Source: Mesorhizobium sp. M2A.F.Ca.ET.046.03.2.1
Lineage (GTDB): Bacteria > Pseudomonadota > Alphaproteobacteria > Rhizobiales > Rhizobiaceae
Direction of reading: 5' to 3'
Length of the DNA stretch: 64,000 nucleotides
NCBI RefSeq assembly: GCF_003952425.1
Contig: NZ_CP034449.1
Coordinates: 1,364,001 to 1,428,000 of the forward strand
Numbering within the stretch: position 1 is the first letter of the stretch; every line of letters starts with the position of its first letter. A program made the position numbers and the translations under genes. The notes beneath the pieces are model-generated. The model worked only from the letters and a program-made list of their open reading frames with translations, made no database searches and was not told the origin of the DNA. Positions 26,509-35,851 of the stretch are shown one piece after another.

Positions 26509-27789
26509 TCACCTCCCAGCACGCTGCTGTAGGAAAAGAAATGCGACCCCGGTCGATGCGACGGCGGCCGGCAGGTCCTGCCGAACCCACAAGGTGACGG
26601 AGTTGCCCCGCGCCTTGTTTCGCTCTGTGCCGGCCATAGCCTGCCGCAAACGGGGCTGGGAGCCAACGCCGGTGATCCTGACTGAGTATGGGTCACCAGC
26701 GTCGACGATGGTGAGTTCCTTGGCTGCCGATATGGTGCCCACCGATGCCCAATTATCGGGGAGCGCGCCCGAAAATGCGGCAAAATCTGCGTTTAGACAC
26801 GATGCTTTCGGCGACAGTGGCAGTCCATGGCACATCGACTGCTACAGTTGTGGGAAGCCTGGCGTTCCAAGCGGCCTGAATAAGCGCGACTTCGAAGTTT
26901 TGCCCAGTGCTGTTGAGGTGCGTGGCGTCTGCGTAGTAATCTGCCGGCTTCCCTATCGCGACCATCTCCGCGTAGAGCTCGATCAATTCGAGGCCGTTCC
27001 CATCTGTCTTTTATCCAGTGCCAAGCGTCGTTAACGACCTCCATGGAGTTGTCGTCGCGATTCGGCTGCTGGCAAATGGCAATGTGGGGGATCGTCGGAA
27101 ACGCGCGGCGAACATCTTCGAGCGGCGAGACGATTTCGCTAGGGACAAGGATCGCTGCCGGCCGTCCTATTGTTGATCCCAACGTTCCAGATCACCAGGT
27201 CGGGGTCGGTATCTACGATGGCAAGCTGAAATTTACCCCAAAAAGAAACATGGCGCGCGCGCCAGAAACGGAGGCATTCCAAACATGGATCGTATGAGCG
27301 CCGGATCCGGTCGACAGTGTGACGGGTGAGGCATAGGCTACAGCAACATCGTCCCACAGATGATAGACAATCGAATGTGTCGGCGCGATCGCACCAGAAA
27401 AGAAGAGATAAACCCACTCAGACGTTTCGTTACTGGTGCTATCCCCAATAACCAAAATATTGACGTCGCGGTTGTCGGCCGCAACGAGATTGGCGATGGC
27501 GCTGAACGAGGACTGCGCCCCTCCCTCGCTCCCCACCAATGCGTCAAGCGCTCCCGCAGCTGCGCCACTGAAGACGTGAGGTGCGAAAGGACGCTGCCGC
27601 CGAAATGCTGTTCAGCTCGGCCAGCATCTGCGCGACGGATTTTCGCTTATAGGCGGTTGCGTCACCCAGGCACGTCGCCAGATATTGAGGCAACGATGTC
27701 GTCAGCGGATTGTAGTCGAAGCCACGATCTTCAAGGCCGGCGATGATGTCGGCCAGCAGTGAAGCCTCGGACTGTGTCAGATAGCTCAT
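26509..27789 (-). pseudogene. Phage structural protein with an SGNH-hydrolase-like domain, frameshifted
   Basis: Starting at MSYLTQSEASLLADIIAGL (27789), the protein passes through several frames: DVNILVIGDSTSNETSEWVY carries the GDS nucleophile motif, NRDDNSMEVVNDAWHWI follows, and ADATHLNSTGQNFEVALI carries a D-x2-H block V-like motif. A C-terminal beta-rich part ends at 26509. At least three one-base shifts separate the pieces. The intact protein was probably a virion-associated esterase or tail protein. Confidence 0.5.
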
Positions 27790-28590
27790 TCGATCATCTT
27801 CCACAGGGTTCCATCGACCAGTTCCCGTTCCGAAAACTGGCAGCAGGCCAGCGAATTGAGCCAGGGCTGGCGGTCGGGATAGTAAGGTTCTTCGATTCGG
27901 CTGAGGCCGCAGCGGCCGACCAGCGCAGCGGCGCTGTCCTGGTGCACGAACACCGGGCAGCCCATGATGACCGCCTCGACCGCGGCGTTCGAGCCTTGCG
28001 TGACCAGGCAGTGCGCGCCCTTGAGATCCTCATGCAGTTTGCGGCCGAAGCGCTGCATTTCCTTGTTGCGGATCAGCAGCGGCCGGTCGGTCAGCTTGTT
28101 CAGCCTCGCCACCGTCTGCCGCGTCCAGCCTTCGATGCCGTGAAAGTGCTCATAGGTCTCGGACGGCTCGGCTACGACAATGTGGCGGCCGGTCCTTGCC
28201 CATGGCCAGACTTCGGTTTTCAGCGCCTTCCAGCGGTCGCCGGGAACATCCCGGATGGACTGCATCTGGAACGAGCCGACATGCCAGCGATAGTAGCCGC
28301 CATTGTCGCCGGTCGGCAGATCGGTGGCGAAGACGCGTCGGGCATAGCCGCGATCCCAGTATCCATCGGCGCCCCGTCCTGCGCCATTTGTCGATGAACC
28401 GCTTGAGCTCGGGCGTGCATCCGACGATCGGAATGATCGCGTCAGGCAAGCGATCGAGCGCCGCGAATTCCGCCCTGACGATTTGCCCGCCGGCGGCTTT
28501 GATCCTGTCGCCTATGCGATTGAACAGATCGAGCTTGAACTTTTTCAGGTGGCCCGGAATGAACAGGCAGACCTTCCCCGGATCGATCAT
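27786..28590 (-). pseudogene. Phage-borne glycosyltransferase or surface-polysaccharide-like gene, frameshifted
   Basis: The first frame (ATG at 28590, MIDPGKVCLFIPGHLKKFK) and the second (ending at 27786) join near 28375, where WILGSRLCPTR should read on as a tryptophan/aspartate-rich stretch. The second part has the nucleotide-sugar-enzyme-like segment CLVTQGSNAAVEAVIMGCPV. One indel restores about 267 residues. The start overlaps the stop of the Ntn-hydrolase gene by four bases. Confidence 0.5.
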
Positions 28591-29126
28591 TCTTTGCTGG
28601 AGACGATCAGAAATGGACCCCTGACGCCCGCGCTAAAGTTTTCTGCCGCCTGAAGCGCCAAAATAACTCTCTCTTTGGGGTTTACTTTCGGCGTGGCGAA
28701 CATCGCGCCAAGGGCTATTTGTGCGCCGCAACCGCAAGCCGCGATTCCATCCATATTTTCTCCTACCTGATAGTCGCTACTAATTACAAAAAGACGTCCC
28801 TCGTAAGCTACCAGAAAATCCCCACCCTTTTCTGCTTCGTTTACACGCACAGCATATCCGCCGTTTTTTAGGCAGGCTCTGACTTCATTTACAAAGTCAG
28901 TTACCATGAATGCATATACATCCTGATCTGTCCGGCGAACTGGCGGAGTGAAAGAGTGGGCGAGTAGTTGTCCCATCCGAAATGATGTTGTAAAGCCGAT
29001 TACAAACGGGCCATTTCGGAACACCTTGGAGTCAGACCTTACTATAAGGTCAAGCCGCGAAACTCCGGCACTGTCGCCGCCAATCAATACTTCCTTGCCG
29101 GAAACCAAGCCTACAATGCAGGTCAA
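28587..29126 (-). CDS. Phage-type Ntn-hydrolase (proteasome-subunit-like)
   Basis: The 179-residue protein starts at a TTG (29126) placed eight bases after GGAG and overlapping the upstream stop as TTGA. This start gives MTCIVGLVSGKEVLIGGDSAG, so removal of Met would expose Thr as the N-terminal nucleophile, as in proteasome beta subunits. GGDSAG and a later GCGAQIALGAMFA segment fit that fold. It is the only intact gene of the phage block. A proteolytic or self-processing role in the parent phage is inferred. Confidence 0.65.
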   Translation of the reverse strand: MTCIVGLVSGKEVLIGGDSAGVSRLDLIVRSDSKVFRNGPFVIGFTTSFRMGQLLAHSFTPPVRRTDQDVYAFMVTDFVNEVRACLKNGGYAVRVNEAEKGGDFLVAYEGRLFVISSDYQVGENMDGIAACGCGAQIALGAMFATPKVNPKERVILALQAAENFSAGVRGPFLIVSSKE

Positions 29127-29390
29127 TTCCAATACTCCGTCACCCAAGATTCATCGACTGCCGGCGGCTTCGGAACGCCGTGAAAATAGACAATTCGTGC
29201 GCTGCCCAAGCCCTTGCCGCGAACATGCGCCTTGTAGGAGACGACATCGCCGGGCCACAGCACATCGATGTGCTCGCGATAATCGCGTAGCGTTCCGGGA
29301 CCGCTCCCGCGATGCGGCTCTCCAGTTGGGACGTTGGAAAGCATTGGGGTGGCAAGCATCGCATTTTCATTTTGATGACGAGCTGCGGCG
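29123..29390 (-). pseudogene. C-terminal fragment of a phage glycosyltransferase-like protein
   Basis: The frame reading MLATPMLSNVPTGEPHRGSG, then HIDVLWPGDVVSYKAHVRG, ends in RIVYFHGVPKPPAVDESWVT and EYWN at 29123. The FHG-PKP and WV-x2-YW ending recurs in phage-encoded sugar-transfer proteins (remembered similarity). Upstream of about 29390 the frame is only the antisense of the SnoaL-like gene, so this is the junction of the phage block. Confidence 0.45.
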
Positions 29391-29906
29391 CTTCCTGAGC
29401 GCGTAAACCGGGTCATTGGGATGCGCTGCTCCGATAGGTTGCCGCAAGCCGAACCGCTCTTCCTCGGGGACCGCTGGTGGGGTCTGCTCTTCGAACCAAT
29501 CGTAAACCACGGTCCGTTCGGCAATGCGCCACGCCCCTTCCCTCTTCTGAAGCTGATCGCAGTAACGGCCGCAGAGGAGCACCTGGCGTGCTTCTCCGTC
29601 GTTGTCTGGTCCGCGTTGCAGCGCGGTGAAATAGCTCTCGACCACGGCCTCCGCCGGATCGATGAATTCAATCAATACGTTCGTGATCTGGTGGATTAAG
29701 CGCGGTCCGGTCTTGAAGACACCAAGCGCAAACTCAATGAAGCCCTCGGCTGAGCCACAATAGGCGCCGTGATTGTCATGCGCATCGGGCCAATACGCAC
29801 TGCGCAGCGCAGCCTCATCCGCGCGGTCTATACCGCGGCAGTACCGATAAAGGCAGTCGCGGATCGCCTCGCGGTCGAGTAATTCGGTGATTTTTTCCTG
29901 GCCCAT
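29367..29906 (-). CDS. SnoaL/NTF2-like protein of the P450 operon
   Basis: The 179-residue protein has the NTF2-like cone fold pattern: [19 protein letters not shown] at the N-terminus, a [14 protein letters not shown] strand-loop and [20 protein letters not shown] at the end of the sheet. Such proteins act as small isomerases, hydratases or binding proteins in tailoring pathways. The gene lies downstream of the ferredoxin and P450 genes, in a set also known from other symbiotic rhizobia. Its 3' end coincides with the phage junction, so the last residues may be altered. Confidence 0.75.
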   Translation of the reverse strand: MGQEKITELLDREAIRDCLYRYCRGIDRADEAALRSAYWPDAHDNHGAYCGSAEGFIEFALGVFKTGPRLIHQITNVLIEFIDPAEAVVESYFTALQRGPDNDGEARQVLLCGRYCDQLQKREGAWRIAERTVVYDWFEEQTPPAVPEEERFGLRQPIGAAHPNDPVYALRKRRSSSSK

Positions 29907-30116
29907 CGCTCTGTCGCAAATTCTGAGATTGGAAGGCGTTTCGCGCCTCTAGGTGCGTGCAAGGACGAACCCATCGGCAATTGAAGAAGCCAGAACGGAG
30001 GCGAACTTCACGTGTCGTGTGCGTGTCATGGAGGTCTCGATGCGGGAGAGGAGGTAGGCAGGGAAGCGGCCGGACGCCTTGCTTTGCGGTGTGGGGCTAC
30101 GTCTCGTCGATTCCAC
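29907..30116. other. Gap between the SnoaL-like and ferredoxin genes
   Basis: No gene supported; the 210 bases contain only antisense frames and no evident promoter. Confidence 0.3.
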
Positions 30117-30362
30117 CTAATCTTCCCCAGCTCTTGGTTGAATGGCGGCTGGTTCGAACCGCGCGGCCGATGTGCGATCGACTTCCAGCGCACGTTCGGG
30201 GCAGGATCGCGCGCCTTGTGACGCACGCAGTTGCTCCCCCTCCGCAACCTCAATGTCACCCGGCAGGATGTAGCCCTCGTCATCAAGCTTGAAGATCTCG
30301 GGCGCTTGCGCCGAGCATCGCGCGTGACCCTGGCATTTGGCATTGTGGGCGATAATGCGCAT
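30117..30362 (-). CDS. 3Fe-4S ferredoxin, electron donor to the P450
   Basis: The 81-residue protein starts at the ATG at 30362 with GGAGGCAGCGCT upstream. It has Cys10 and Cys16 (CQGHARC) and a third cysteine in ARSCPERALEV, the three-ligand pattern of P450-partner ferredoxins. The final 20 residues (TSAARFEP onward) are longer than usual. It follows the P450 gene by 42 bases, so it very likely delivers electrons to it. Confidence 0.85.
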   Translation of the reverse strand: MRIIAHNAKCQGHARCSAQAPEIFKLDDEGYILPGDIEVAEGEQLRASQGARSCPERALEVDRTSAARFEPAAIQPRAGED

Positions 30363-30404
30363 AGCGCTGCCTCCATTGTCTTGGCATGGCTCGGGACAGC
30401 ATGG

Positions 30405-31622
30405 TCATGACCAGTCCAGGATCAGATTTTCGATCCCGAACACATGGCCGCCAGAGGTGATGGGCGCTGTACCCTCCTTGATCTGGAAGGTCGGTATGCG
30501 CGCCAGCCACTCCTCCAGGCCAATGACAATCTCGCGCCGGGCAAGGTGTGAGCCAAGGCAACGGTGGGGACCATAGCCAAAGGCGGCGTGGCGGTTGTGC
30601 TCTCGCGCCAGATCGACCGTGTTGGGGGAGTCGAATTCCTCCGGGTCGCGATTTGCAATCATCGTGGCGCAGGACACATAGTCCCCCTTTCGGATCGGCG
30701 CGCCTTCGAAGTCGATATTTTTCGTAGCCACGCGGATCAACTGAATGGGCGGATAGGCCCGCAGCAATTCTTCGGTTGCGAGCAGGATGCGGTCCGGTTC
30801 GCTGCGCAGCAGTTCCTGATCCTTGAGGTTGCGCGCTAGATAAGCCAGGTCAAAGCCTATAGCTGCTGCGACGGTGTCAAGTCCCGCGACGAAGACAAGC
30901 ACGCCGATGCCACGGATCTCCTCGTCGGTTAGCCGGCGGCCCTCGACCTGTGCCTGCACGATGAAGGTCATGAGATCGTCGACCGGATCCTTGCGGCGAT
31001 TGGTTGCAAGTTCGTCGATGAAAGCCACAATCTTGCGGGCAGCCACAGGTCGTTCCACATCGTTGCCGTGGAGCAGATCTTTCGCCCAGCCGACAAATGT
31101 ATCGAGTCCCTGATCCGGCAACCCCAGAAAGCGAAGGAAGATGCTGACAGTGAACGGAAAGGCAAAATCCTTCATGACGTCGCAGCTCGTGCCCGATGCG
31201 GTGATCCCGTCGATCAGGGCTATCGCTCGCTCACGGATAGCCGGTTCCAGTGCCGTCACCCGCTTGGGCGAAAGCAGCGGACTGAGTAGCGAGCGAAAGA
31301 CGCCATGGGCCGGTGGATCGAGCTCAAGCGGGATCGTCGGCCAGGTTTCGCCCAGTATAGAGGAGAAGATGCTGCGATGGCTGGAAAAAGTTTCAGCGTC
31401 CTGCAACACCTTACGCTGGTCTGCGGCGCGGGTGATGACCCAGGTGCCCCGGCCATCTTGCGTGTTGTAGGGGGAATAGAAGATTGGAGGCCCGTCATGG
31501 GCGCAAGCGACGGCTGCGTGTGGATCCCCGTTGGGCGTTGGTGGCATGCCTGGCGATGTGAACAGGCTGAAGTCTCTCACCATTTCGGGCGGGACATGAT
31601 CCGGAACCGGGTTGATCGCCAT
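30405..31622 (-). CDS. Cytochrome P450 of the symbiotic CYP127 type
   Basis: The 405-residue soluble P450 has the I-helix motif VFVAGLDTVAAAI, the E-R-R pieces and the haem-binding FGYGPHRCLGSHLAR with Cys355. Bacterial P450s insert oxygen into small hydrophobic substrates using a ferredoxin. Gene order with a ferredoxin and a SnoaL-like gene recalls the CYP127 operons of rhizobial symbiosis regions, whose substrate I do not know. The ATG at 31622 has AGGAGAAATCC upstream. Control by a nifH-type promoter about 530 bases upstream is likely. Confidence 0.88.
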   Translation of the reverse strand: MAINPVPDHVPPEMVRDFSLFTSPGMPPTPNGDPHAAVACAHDGPPIFYSPYNTQDGRGTWVITRAADQRKVLQDAETFSSHRSIFSSILGETWPTIPLELDPPAHGVFRSLLSPLLSPKRVTALEPAIRERAIALIDGITASGTSCDVMKDFAFPFTVSIFLRFLGLPDQGLDTFVGWAKDLLHGNDVERPVAARKIVAFIDELATNRRKDPVDDLMTFIVQAQVEGRRLTDEEIRGIGVLVFVAGLDTVAAAIGFDLAYLARNLKDQELLRSEPDRILLATEELLRAYPPIQLIRVATKNIDFEGAPIRKGDYVSCATMIANRDPEEFDSPNTVDLAREHNRHAAFGYGPHRCLGSHLARREIVIGLEEWLARIPTFQIKEGTAPITSGGHVFGIENLILDWS

Positions 31623-31639
31623 TGGATTTCTCCTGCCGT

Positions 31640-32065
31640 CTAACCATTAACCAGGCCGCGCGGCATGGCATCTTGGCCATCCGGAAGCTTGTTGCCGTCT
31701 TGGCCAGACCGCTGCCTGCCCGCCAAAGAGCCTACGAGCGAAATCGTCGGAGAAGCAGCGTTTTCCAGCTTCGAATGGGGAGTCGGAAATGAAGCTCTTT
31801 CCCACAACGGGTTCAGGCCGGTCATCTCTTCCAGGACATCGGTAGCGCGGCACGCGAGAGGCGGTACCCGTCGACATCGCTTCGCCGATTTCCGCGAGCG
31901 CAGGCGATGAGGGCATGAGCAAACATGCTGGTCGAATCTCATCTGCTCCTCGATCGATGGCCTTTGGCCGGTGCCAGGCGAACTGCGGGTGTCCACGCCA
32001 GTCACGCCGGTCGGGCTTTCACAGGCGATGCCTTTGGACAGATCGGCTCGACGCGTACCCGACAT
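31640..32065 (-). CDS. Chimeric frame with a nifH leader upstream of the P450
   Basis: The 141-codon frame starts at the ATG at 32065; CAAGGAAGACAAC and MSGTRR match the nifH start, then similarity ends. The rest (for example SKGIACESPTGVTGV) resembles nothing I know, and the second half has low-quality composition with competing frames. It ends 18 bases before the P450 start. It may be a peptide translated for coupling or simply a recombination scar. Confidence 0.35.
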   Translation of the reverse strand: MSGTRRADLSKGIACESPTGVTGVDTRSSPGTGQRPSIEEQMRFDQHVCSCPHRLRSRKSAKRCRRVPPLACRATDVLEEMTGLNPLWERASFPTPHSKLENAASPTISLVGSLAGRQRSGQDGNKLPDGQDAMPRGLVNG

Positions 32066-32146
32066 GTTGTCTTCCTTGGTTGCATTGATCACGGTGTCAC
32101 CCACAACATGAACGCTAGGCGGTACCTGCCGCCTCACGAGAGAGCT

Positions 32147-32267
32147 TCAAAAATCGTGCCAGCGGCGCGGAAGAGCCCTGCAGGAGATTTTCTATATACC
32201 GTTCAACAGTTTGAGTGACTTCGCAGCCGCAAGCGTGGCGGAGCACAGCCGTGTCGCGGACCTGACA
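32147..32267 (-). promoter_or_regulatory. nifH-type promoter of the P450 operon
   Basis: NifA site TGTCGCGGACCTGACA at 32252-32267 and TGGCACGATTTTTGA (minus) at 32147-32161, 91 bases apart, closely mirror the nifH arrangement, including the GA at -12. Transcription would run into the chimeric frame and the P450. Confidence 0.75.
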
Positions 32268-32640
32268 GACCTGACAGCAAGGTCGCGGCAGCTTCAAAAT
32301 GCTCCGCGAGTGCAAGGCGGTTTTCCCGTCACCTCGGGACAGTGCCCGCCTCACGCAAGCGCAGTTCAGGAAGATGCAAATGGCCAGCTTGCTAAAGGAC
32401 GTGCTGGCTTTTTTGTACCCATTGCCGATTTCGAAGCTGTCTGCGAGCCTCGATAGGGCGAAGCGCGTAGGCCCGTCAGCCGGCTCAATCCTGAGAACGG
32501 AGGCCAATAGGGACCCTCGTCAAGTTAACCCGATCGACTCCTGTCCCTCGTTCCGAGTATGAGCCCCAGATTTTCGCTCCGAATACGAGCCACATATTCT
32601 CTGCGCCGGCGACCGGGCGACCCTCTGGTCCGACTTCCGA
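32268..32640. other. Intergenic stretch between two divergent NifA-type promoters
   Basis: No gene is supported. Short frames on both strands (for example plus 32299-32562) have no recognisable product. Confidence 0.35.
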
Positions 32641-32646
32641 CATTGT

Positions 32647-32841
32647 TGTCCAGCTTCGGACAAAAGAGGCTCGGGCCTTGATACGGCTAAAGAGGATCCC
32701 CTCTGCCCAGAGCTCACGATCAGGTGATTATGGGCGCGCTCTGTCTCGGCGAAGGCATGGTTTCTGGCCGCTCAAGGCAAAGAGTGTCGCTGCAAAAATC
32801 ACTGTGAACCCCTGCCTAGAATCGAATGGCATAGCGCTTGC
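32647..32841 (+). promoter_or_regulatory. NifA site and sigma-54 promoter of prxS-rpoN
   Basis: TGTCCAGCTTCGGACA (32647-32662) is a palindromic TGT-N10-ACA site. TGGCATAGCGCTTGC (32827-32841) has GG and GC ten bases apart. The promoter is about 275 bases upstream of the peroxiredoxin start. The homologous prxS-rpoN2 operon of Rhizobium etli is known to be NifA-dependent. Confidence 0.7.
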
Positions 32842-33117
32842 GTCATACGTGGCAGAACCCATCACAAGGTGGACAGGAGCAAGACCATTGCTGACATCGC
32901 GACGCCCCATACAAGTGCGTAGTGAAACAGTTCTCGTTGCCACAATTCGAGACCTCGTTTTCTTCAAACGCGCGTGCTCGCGAGCGGTGTTGCCACGGCT
33001 GATCCAAGGCCGGCACGCGAGCGCGGGGCGCTCGGCGGAATTTTCGGCCGAGATCGATGCCGTGTCAGTTTCAACCGAAAAAGCAGCGCATCAGTTTTTA
33101 CTCCAGGAGCAACATTG

Positions 33118-33654
33118 ATGACCGTCAAAAAAAAGGTTCCTTTCGTCACCTTTCTAACGCGTGTTCGCGATGATTCAGTCCAAGGGCCAAATCCATACCG
33201 TTGGGAAGAAAAGACATCCGACGACTACTTTGTCGGCAAGCGCGTCATACTGTTCTCGCTGCCAGGCGCCTTCACCCCGACCTGCTCGACCTATCAACTG
33301 CCCAACTTCGAAGAGCTCTACGACGAGTTCGAGAAGGAGGGAGTTGACGCGATCTACTGCATGTCCGTCAACGATGCCTTCGTCATGAATGCCTGGGGCA
33401 AGGCCCTGGGGCTGGAGAAAGTCCAGCTCATCCCAGACGGCTCGGGCGAGTTCACCCGCAAGATGGGCATGCTGGTTGCCAAGGACAATCTCGGCTTCGG
33501 CATGCGCTCCTGGCGCTACGCTGCCGTCATCAACAATGGCGTGGTGGAGCGGTGGTTCGAGGAGGACGGTTTCTGCGACAACTGCGAGACCGACCCCTAT
33601 GGCACATCGTCGCCACAGAACGTCCTTGAAACGCTGAAAGCAGCAAATCCGTGA
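33118..33654 (+). CDS. prxS: Peroxiredoxin PrxS (Prx5 family)
   Basis: The 178-residue protein carries the peroxidatic motif PGAFTPTCS at about residues 50-58 within a Prx5-type frame (KRVILFSLPGAFTPTC, then MSVNDAFVMNAWGK). A C-terminal CDNCETDPYG segment supplies further cysteines. It reduces peroxides, a need in bacteroids with high respiration. The ATG at 33118 follows CCAGGAGCAACATTG. It lies 86 bases upstream of rpoN on the same strand, the order known for prxS-rpoN2 in Rhizobium etli. Confidence 0.88.
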   Translation: MTVKKKVPFVTFLTRVRDDSVQGPNPYRWEEKTSDDYFVGKRVILFSLPGAFTPTCSTYQLPNFEELYDEFEKEGVDAIYCMSVNDAFVMNAWGKALGLEKVQLIPDGSGEFTRKMGMLVAKDNLGFGMRSWRYAAVINNGVVERWFEEDGFCDNCETDPYGTSSPQNVLETLKAANP

Positions 33655-33740
33655 CGGCCGCATGATCCAGAAGAGCCAACGTCTCGAAAGATCCCACTGC
33701 ACAAGGCCAAGAGTCGCTCGGTAGGAGTTTCACGCTAACC

Positions 33741-35201
33741 ATGCAGTCCTCAGCAAGCCTGCTTCAGCGTCAGAAGCAATCGTTCGTTTTGACACCGCAA
33801 ATGATGGAGTCAATTCGCCTGCTGCAACTGGCGCATCCCGAACTGCATCAGTTCGTCGAGCAGGAAATCGAGAAGAACCCCTTTCTGGAACATGCATCAA
33901 ACGATGGCCGGGCGCCGAAGGATACTCCGTCGATCTCGGCCGAAAACCCCCACATCGGACCGACGACGGGCGGAATATCGGATCGGGCCTCGGAGTGGAA
34001 ATCAATCCGCGGCAAAAACAATGTCGCAACGGGGGGAAACAATGCTCTCGAAGATACCTGCACGTCCACCGAAACACTGCACGACCATGTCGCTCGTCAG
34101 ATCGCTCTCAGCGCATTCGCGCCGCTGGAGCGGCGAATAGCTGGCGAGCTTGCCGGTTATCTGGAAGACAACGGGTACGTTCAGGTGAACCTTTCGGAAC
34201 TAGCCAGCAGCCTGAATGTCCGGGAGGCTGACGTGGAACGGGTTCTCGGAACCTTGCAGCAGTTCGATCCACCGGGGATTTTTGCGCGAACTCTCAGCGA
34301 ATGCCTTGAGATACAATTGCGGCAGCTAGACAGGTTCGACCCGGCGATGGCAGCGCTGGTCGCCAATCTTGAAGCGCTAGCGCGACGCGATTTTCAGGCA
34401 TTGAAGCGCCACTGCGGTGTCGACGAAGACGACCTTCTCGATATGTTGCACGAAATCCGCGCGCTCGATCCCAAGCCTGGAAACCGATTCCAATCCGGAG
34501 GGCCTGAAGCGATCATACCCGACGTCTTGGTCCTGCCCTCGCCCGCAGGCGGATGGCAAATCGAACTCAATCCAGACACGCTGCCCAAAGTGCTGATGAA
34601 CCAAACCTATTTTGCCGAGGTCTCGCGCCTAAGCACGCACAATTCGAAAGATCAGGCATTTCTCAACGAATGCCTCCAAAACGCGAACTGGCTAATCCGC
34701 AGCCTTGATCAGCGCGCCAAGACAATCCTCAAGGTCGCGGCTGAAATCATCCGCCAGCAGGACGCTTTTTTGGAACACGGCGTCGACCACCTGCGGCCTC
34801 TCAGTCTCAGGACTGTCGCGGATGCGGTCAACGTGCACCAGTCGACGGTAAGCCGGGTGACGTCGAACAAATACATGCTGACCCCGCGTGGCGTGTTCGA
34901 GCTGAAGTATTTTTTCACCGTCGCGATCGCCTCCTTCGAAGGCGGCGACGCGCACTCCGCCGAAGCTGTCCGCCATCGTATCAAGGCGATGGTTACCTTG
35001 GAATCGCCCGACGAAGTGCTTTCCGACGACGACATCGCCACCCGGCTCAAGGAAACGGGGATTGACATTGCTCGCCGTACGGTTGCGAAATATCGTGAGG
35101 CGCTAAACATCCCGTCCTCCTCGCGACGTCGCCGGGAAAAGCGCGTGTGGCTTCGATGCCAATCAAGCCCGGGCGGCGGCGCCCACGAAAGTGGCTCTTA
35201 A
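33741..35201 (+). CDS. rpoN: RNA polymerase sigma-54 factor
   Basis: The 486-residue protein has the Gln/Leu-rich activator-interacting region I (RQKQSFVLTPQMMESIRLLQ), a short acidic region, the core-binding domain and the DNA-binding C-terminus with LSLRTVADAVNVHQSTVSR and the RpoN box ARRTVAKYRE at 444-453. It directs RNA polymerase to -24/-12 promoters activated by NifA. Beyond the box there is a basic tail of about 33 residues, somewhat longer than usual. Its stop overlaps that of nifQ on the other strand. The housekeeping copy is presumably elsewhere, so this corresponds to rpoN2. Confidence 0.93.
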   Translation: MQSSASLLQRQKQSFVLTPQMMESIRLLQLAHPELHQFVEQEIEKNPFLEHASNDGRAPKDTPSISAENPHIGPTTGGISDRASEWKSIRGKNNVATGGNNALEDTCTSTETLHDHVARQIALSAFAPLERRIAGELAGYLEDNGYVQVNLSELASSLNVREADVERVLGTLQQFDPPGIFARTLSECLEIQLRQLDRFDPAMAALVANLEALARRDFQALKRHCGVDEDDLLDMLHEIRALDPKPGNRFQSGGPEAIIPDVLVLPSPAGGWQIELNPDTLPKVLMNQTYFAEVSRLSTHNSKDQAFLNECLQNANWLIRSLDQRAKTILKVAAEIIRQQDAFLEHGVDHLRPLSLRTVADAVNVHQSTVSRVTSNKYMLTPRGVFELKYFFTVAIASFEGGDAHSAEAVRHRIKAMVTLESPDEVLSDDDIATRLKETGIDIARRTVAKYREALNIPSSSRRRREKRVWLRCQSSPGGGAHESGS

Positions 35202-35851
35202 TCCAATGCGAACCCGTCCTTGACCCGTGCCAAGTGGCTTTGGCCTTCCTCCGGGCCAAAACAGCTTTCGAAATCTCGACACTCCTGACAACTGGGCGCG
35301 GTGCATAGCGAAAAGCCTTCAGCCTCGCAGAGCTTACGATAGAAGTACTTCTTCCATTTCATGTTGTTGGTGTTGCCGGCCGCCAGCGCCGGGAAATGCC
35401 TGGCGATCAAGCGGCTGAGCTCGGCGCGATTCAAAAGGCCAAGGTCCTGCCACAGATGGTCATTGCGCAAACTACGCCTGGCGATGATCTTGGCGAAGAG
35501 GGTGCTCGCCGGATCGCCTGGCCTGGCATGCCCAATGAGCAGGCAGCGCAGAAGCCCTTCCTCCATATCCGGCTCGGGATCAGTGAGCTTTTCCAGCGCG
35601 AAGGCGTTGACGGGCATAGCGGGGAAACAGCGTGTAACGAGATCTCGCAGATCGGCGCGCGAAAGGCCGGTTGCTTCGGTCGCGGTCGCCTTGCCGGCCT
35701 CAACCTCCTCCAGCGCGAGGTAGATAACACATGCAAGCACATGCTGGTCGAACGCCGTCGCCTGGTCGGTCGGCGGCCATTGGCTGGTGCTTAAACAGCC
35801 ATAGTGATGTGCGAACGTGGCGCCGTTCTCCTGGTCTTGTCCCCAGCTCAT
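35198..35851 (-). CDS. nifQ: NifQ, molybdenum donor for FeMo-cofactor
   Basis: The 217-residue protein ends with the diagnostic cysteine motif C-x4-C-x2-C-x5-C (CTAPSCQECRDFESCFG). The family carries a Mo-Fe-S cluster and supplies molybdenum to NifEN. The ATG at 35851 overlaps the fdxB stop (ATGA), so the two are coupled. The stop overlaps the convergent rpoN stop. Confidence 0.92.
   Translation of the reverse strand: MSWGQDQENGATFAHHYGCLSTSQWPPTDQATAFDQHVLACVIYLALEEVEAGKATATEATGLSRADLRDLVTRCFPAMPVNAFALEKLTDPEPDMEEGLLRCLLIGHARPGDPASTLFAKIIARRSLRNDHLWQDLGLLNRAELSRLIARHFPALAAGNTNNMKWKKYFYRKLCEAEGFSLCTAPSCQECRDFESCFGPEEGQSHLARVKDGFALD

Larger units (their letters stand above)
25404..29390 (-). 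mobile_element. Decayed prophage module between nifH and the P450 operon
   Basis: Five minus-strand genes with stop/start overlaps are recognisable in order: a glycosyltransferase-like C-terminal fragment, an Ntn-hydrolase, a second surface-sugar or glycosyltransferase-like gene, a structural gene with a GDS (SGNH-hydrolase) motif, and a truncated HK97-type portal gene. Both ends are broken genes, so the block is a fragment. I looked for flanking direct repeats by eye and found none. Confidence 0.6.
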
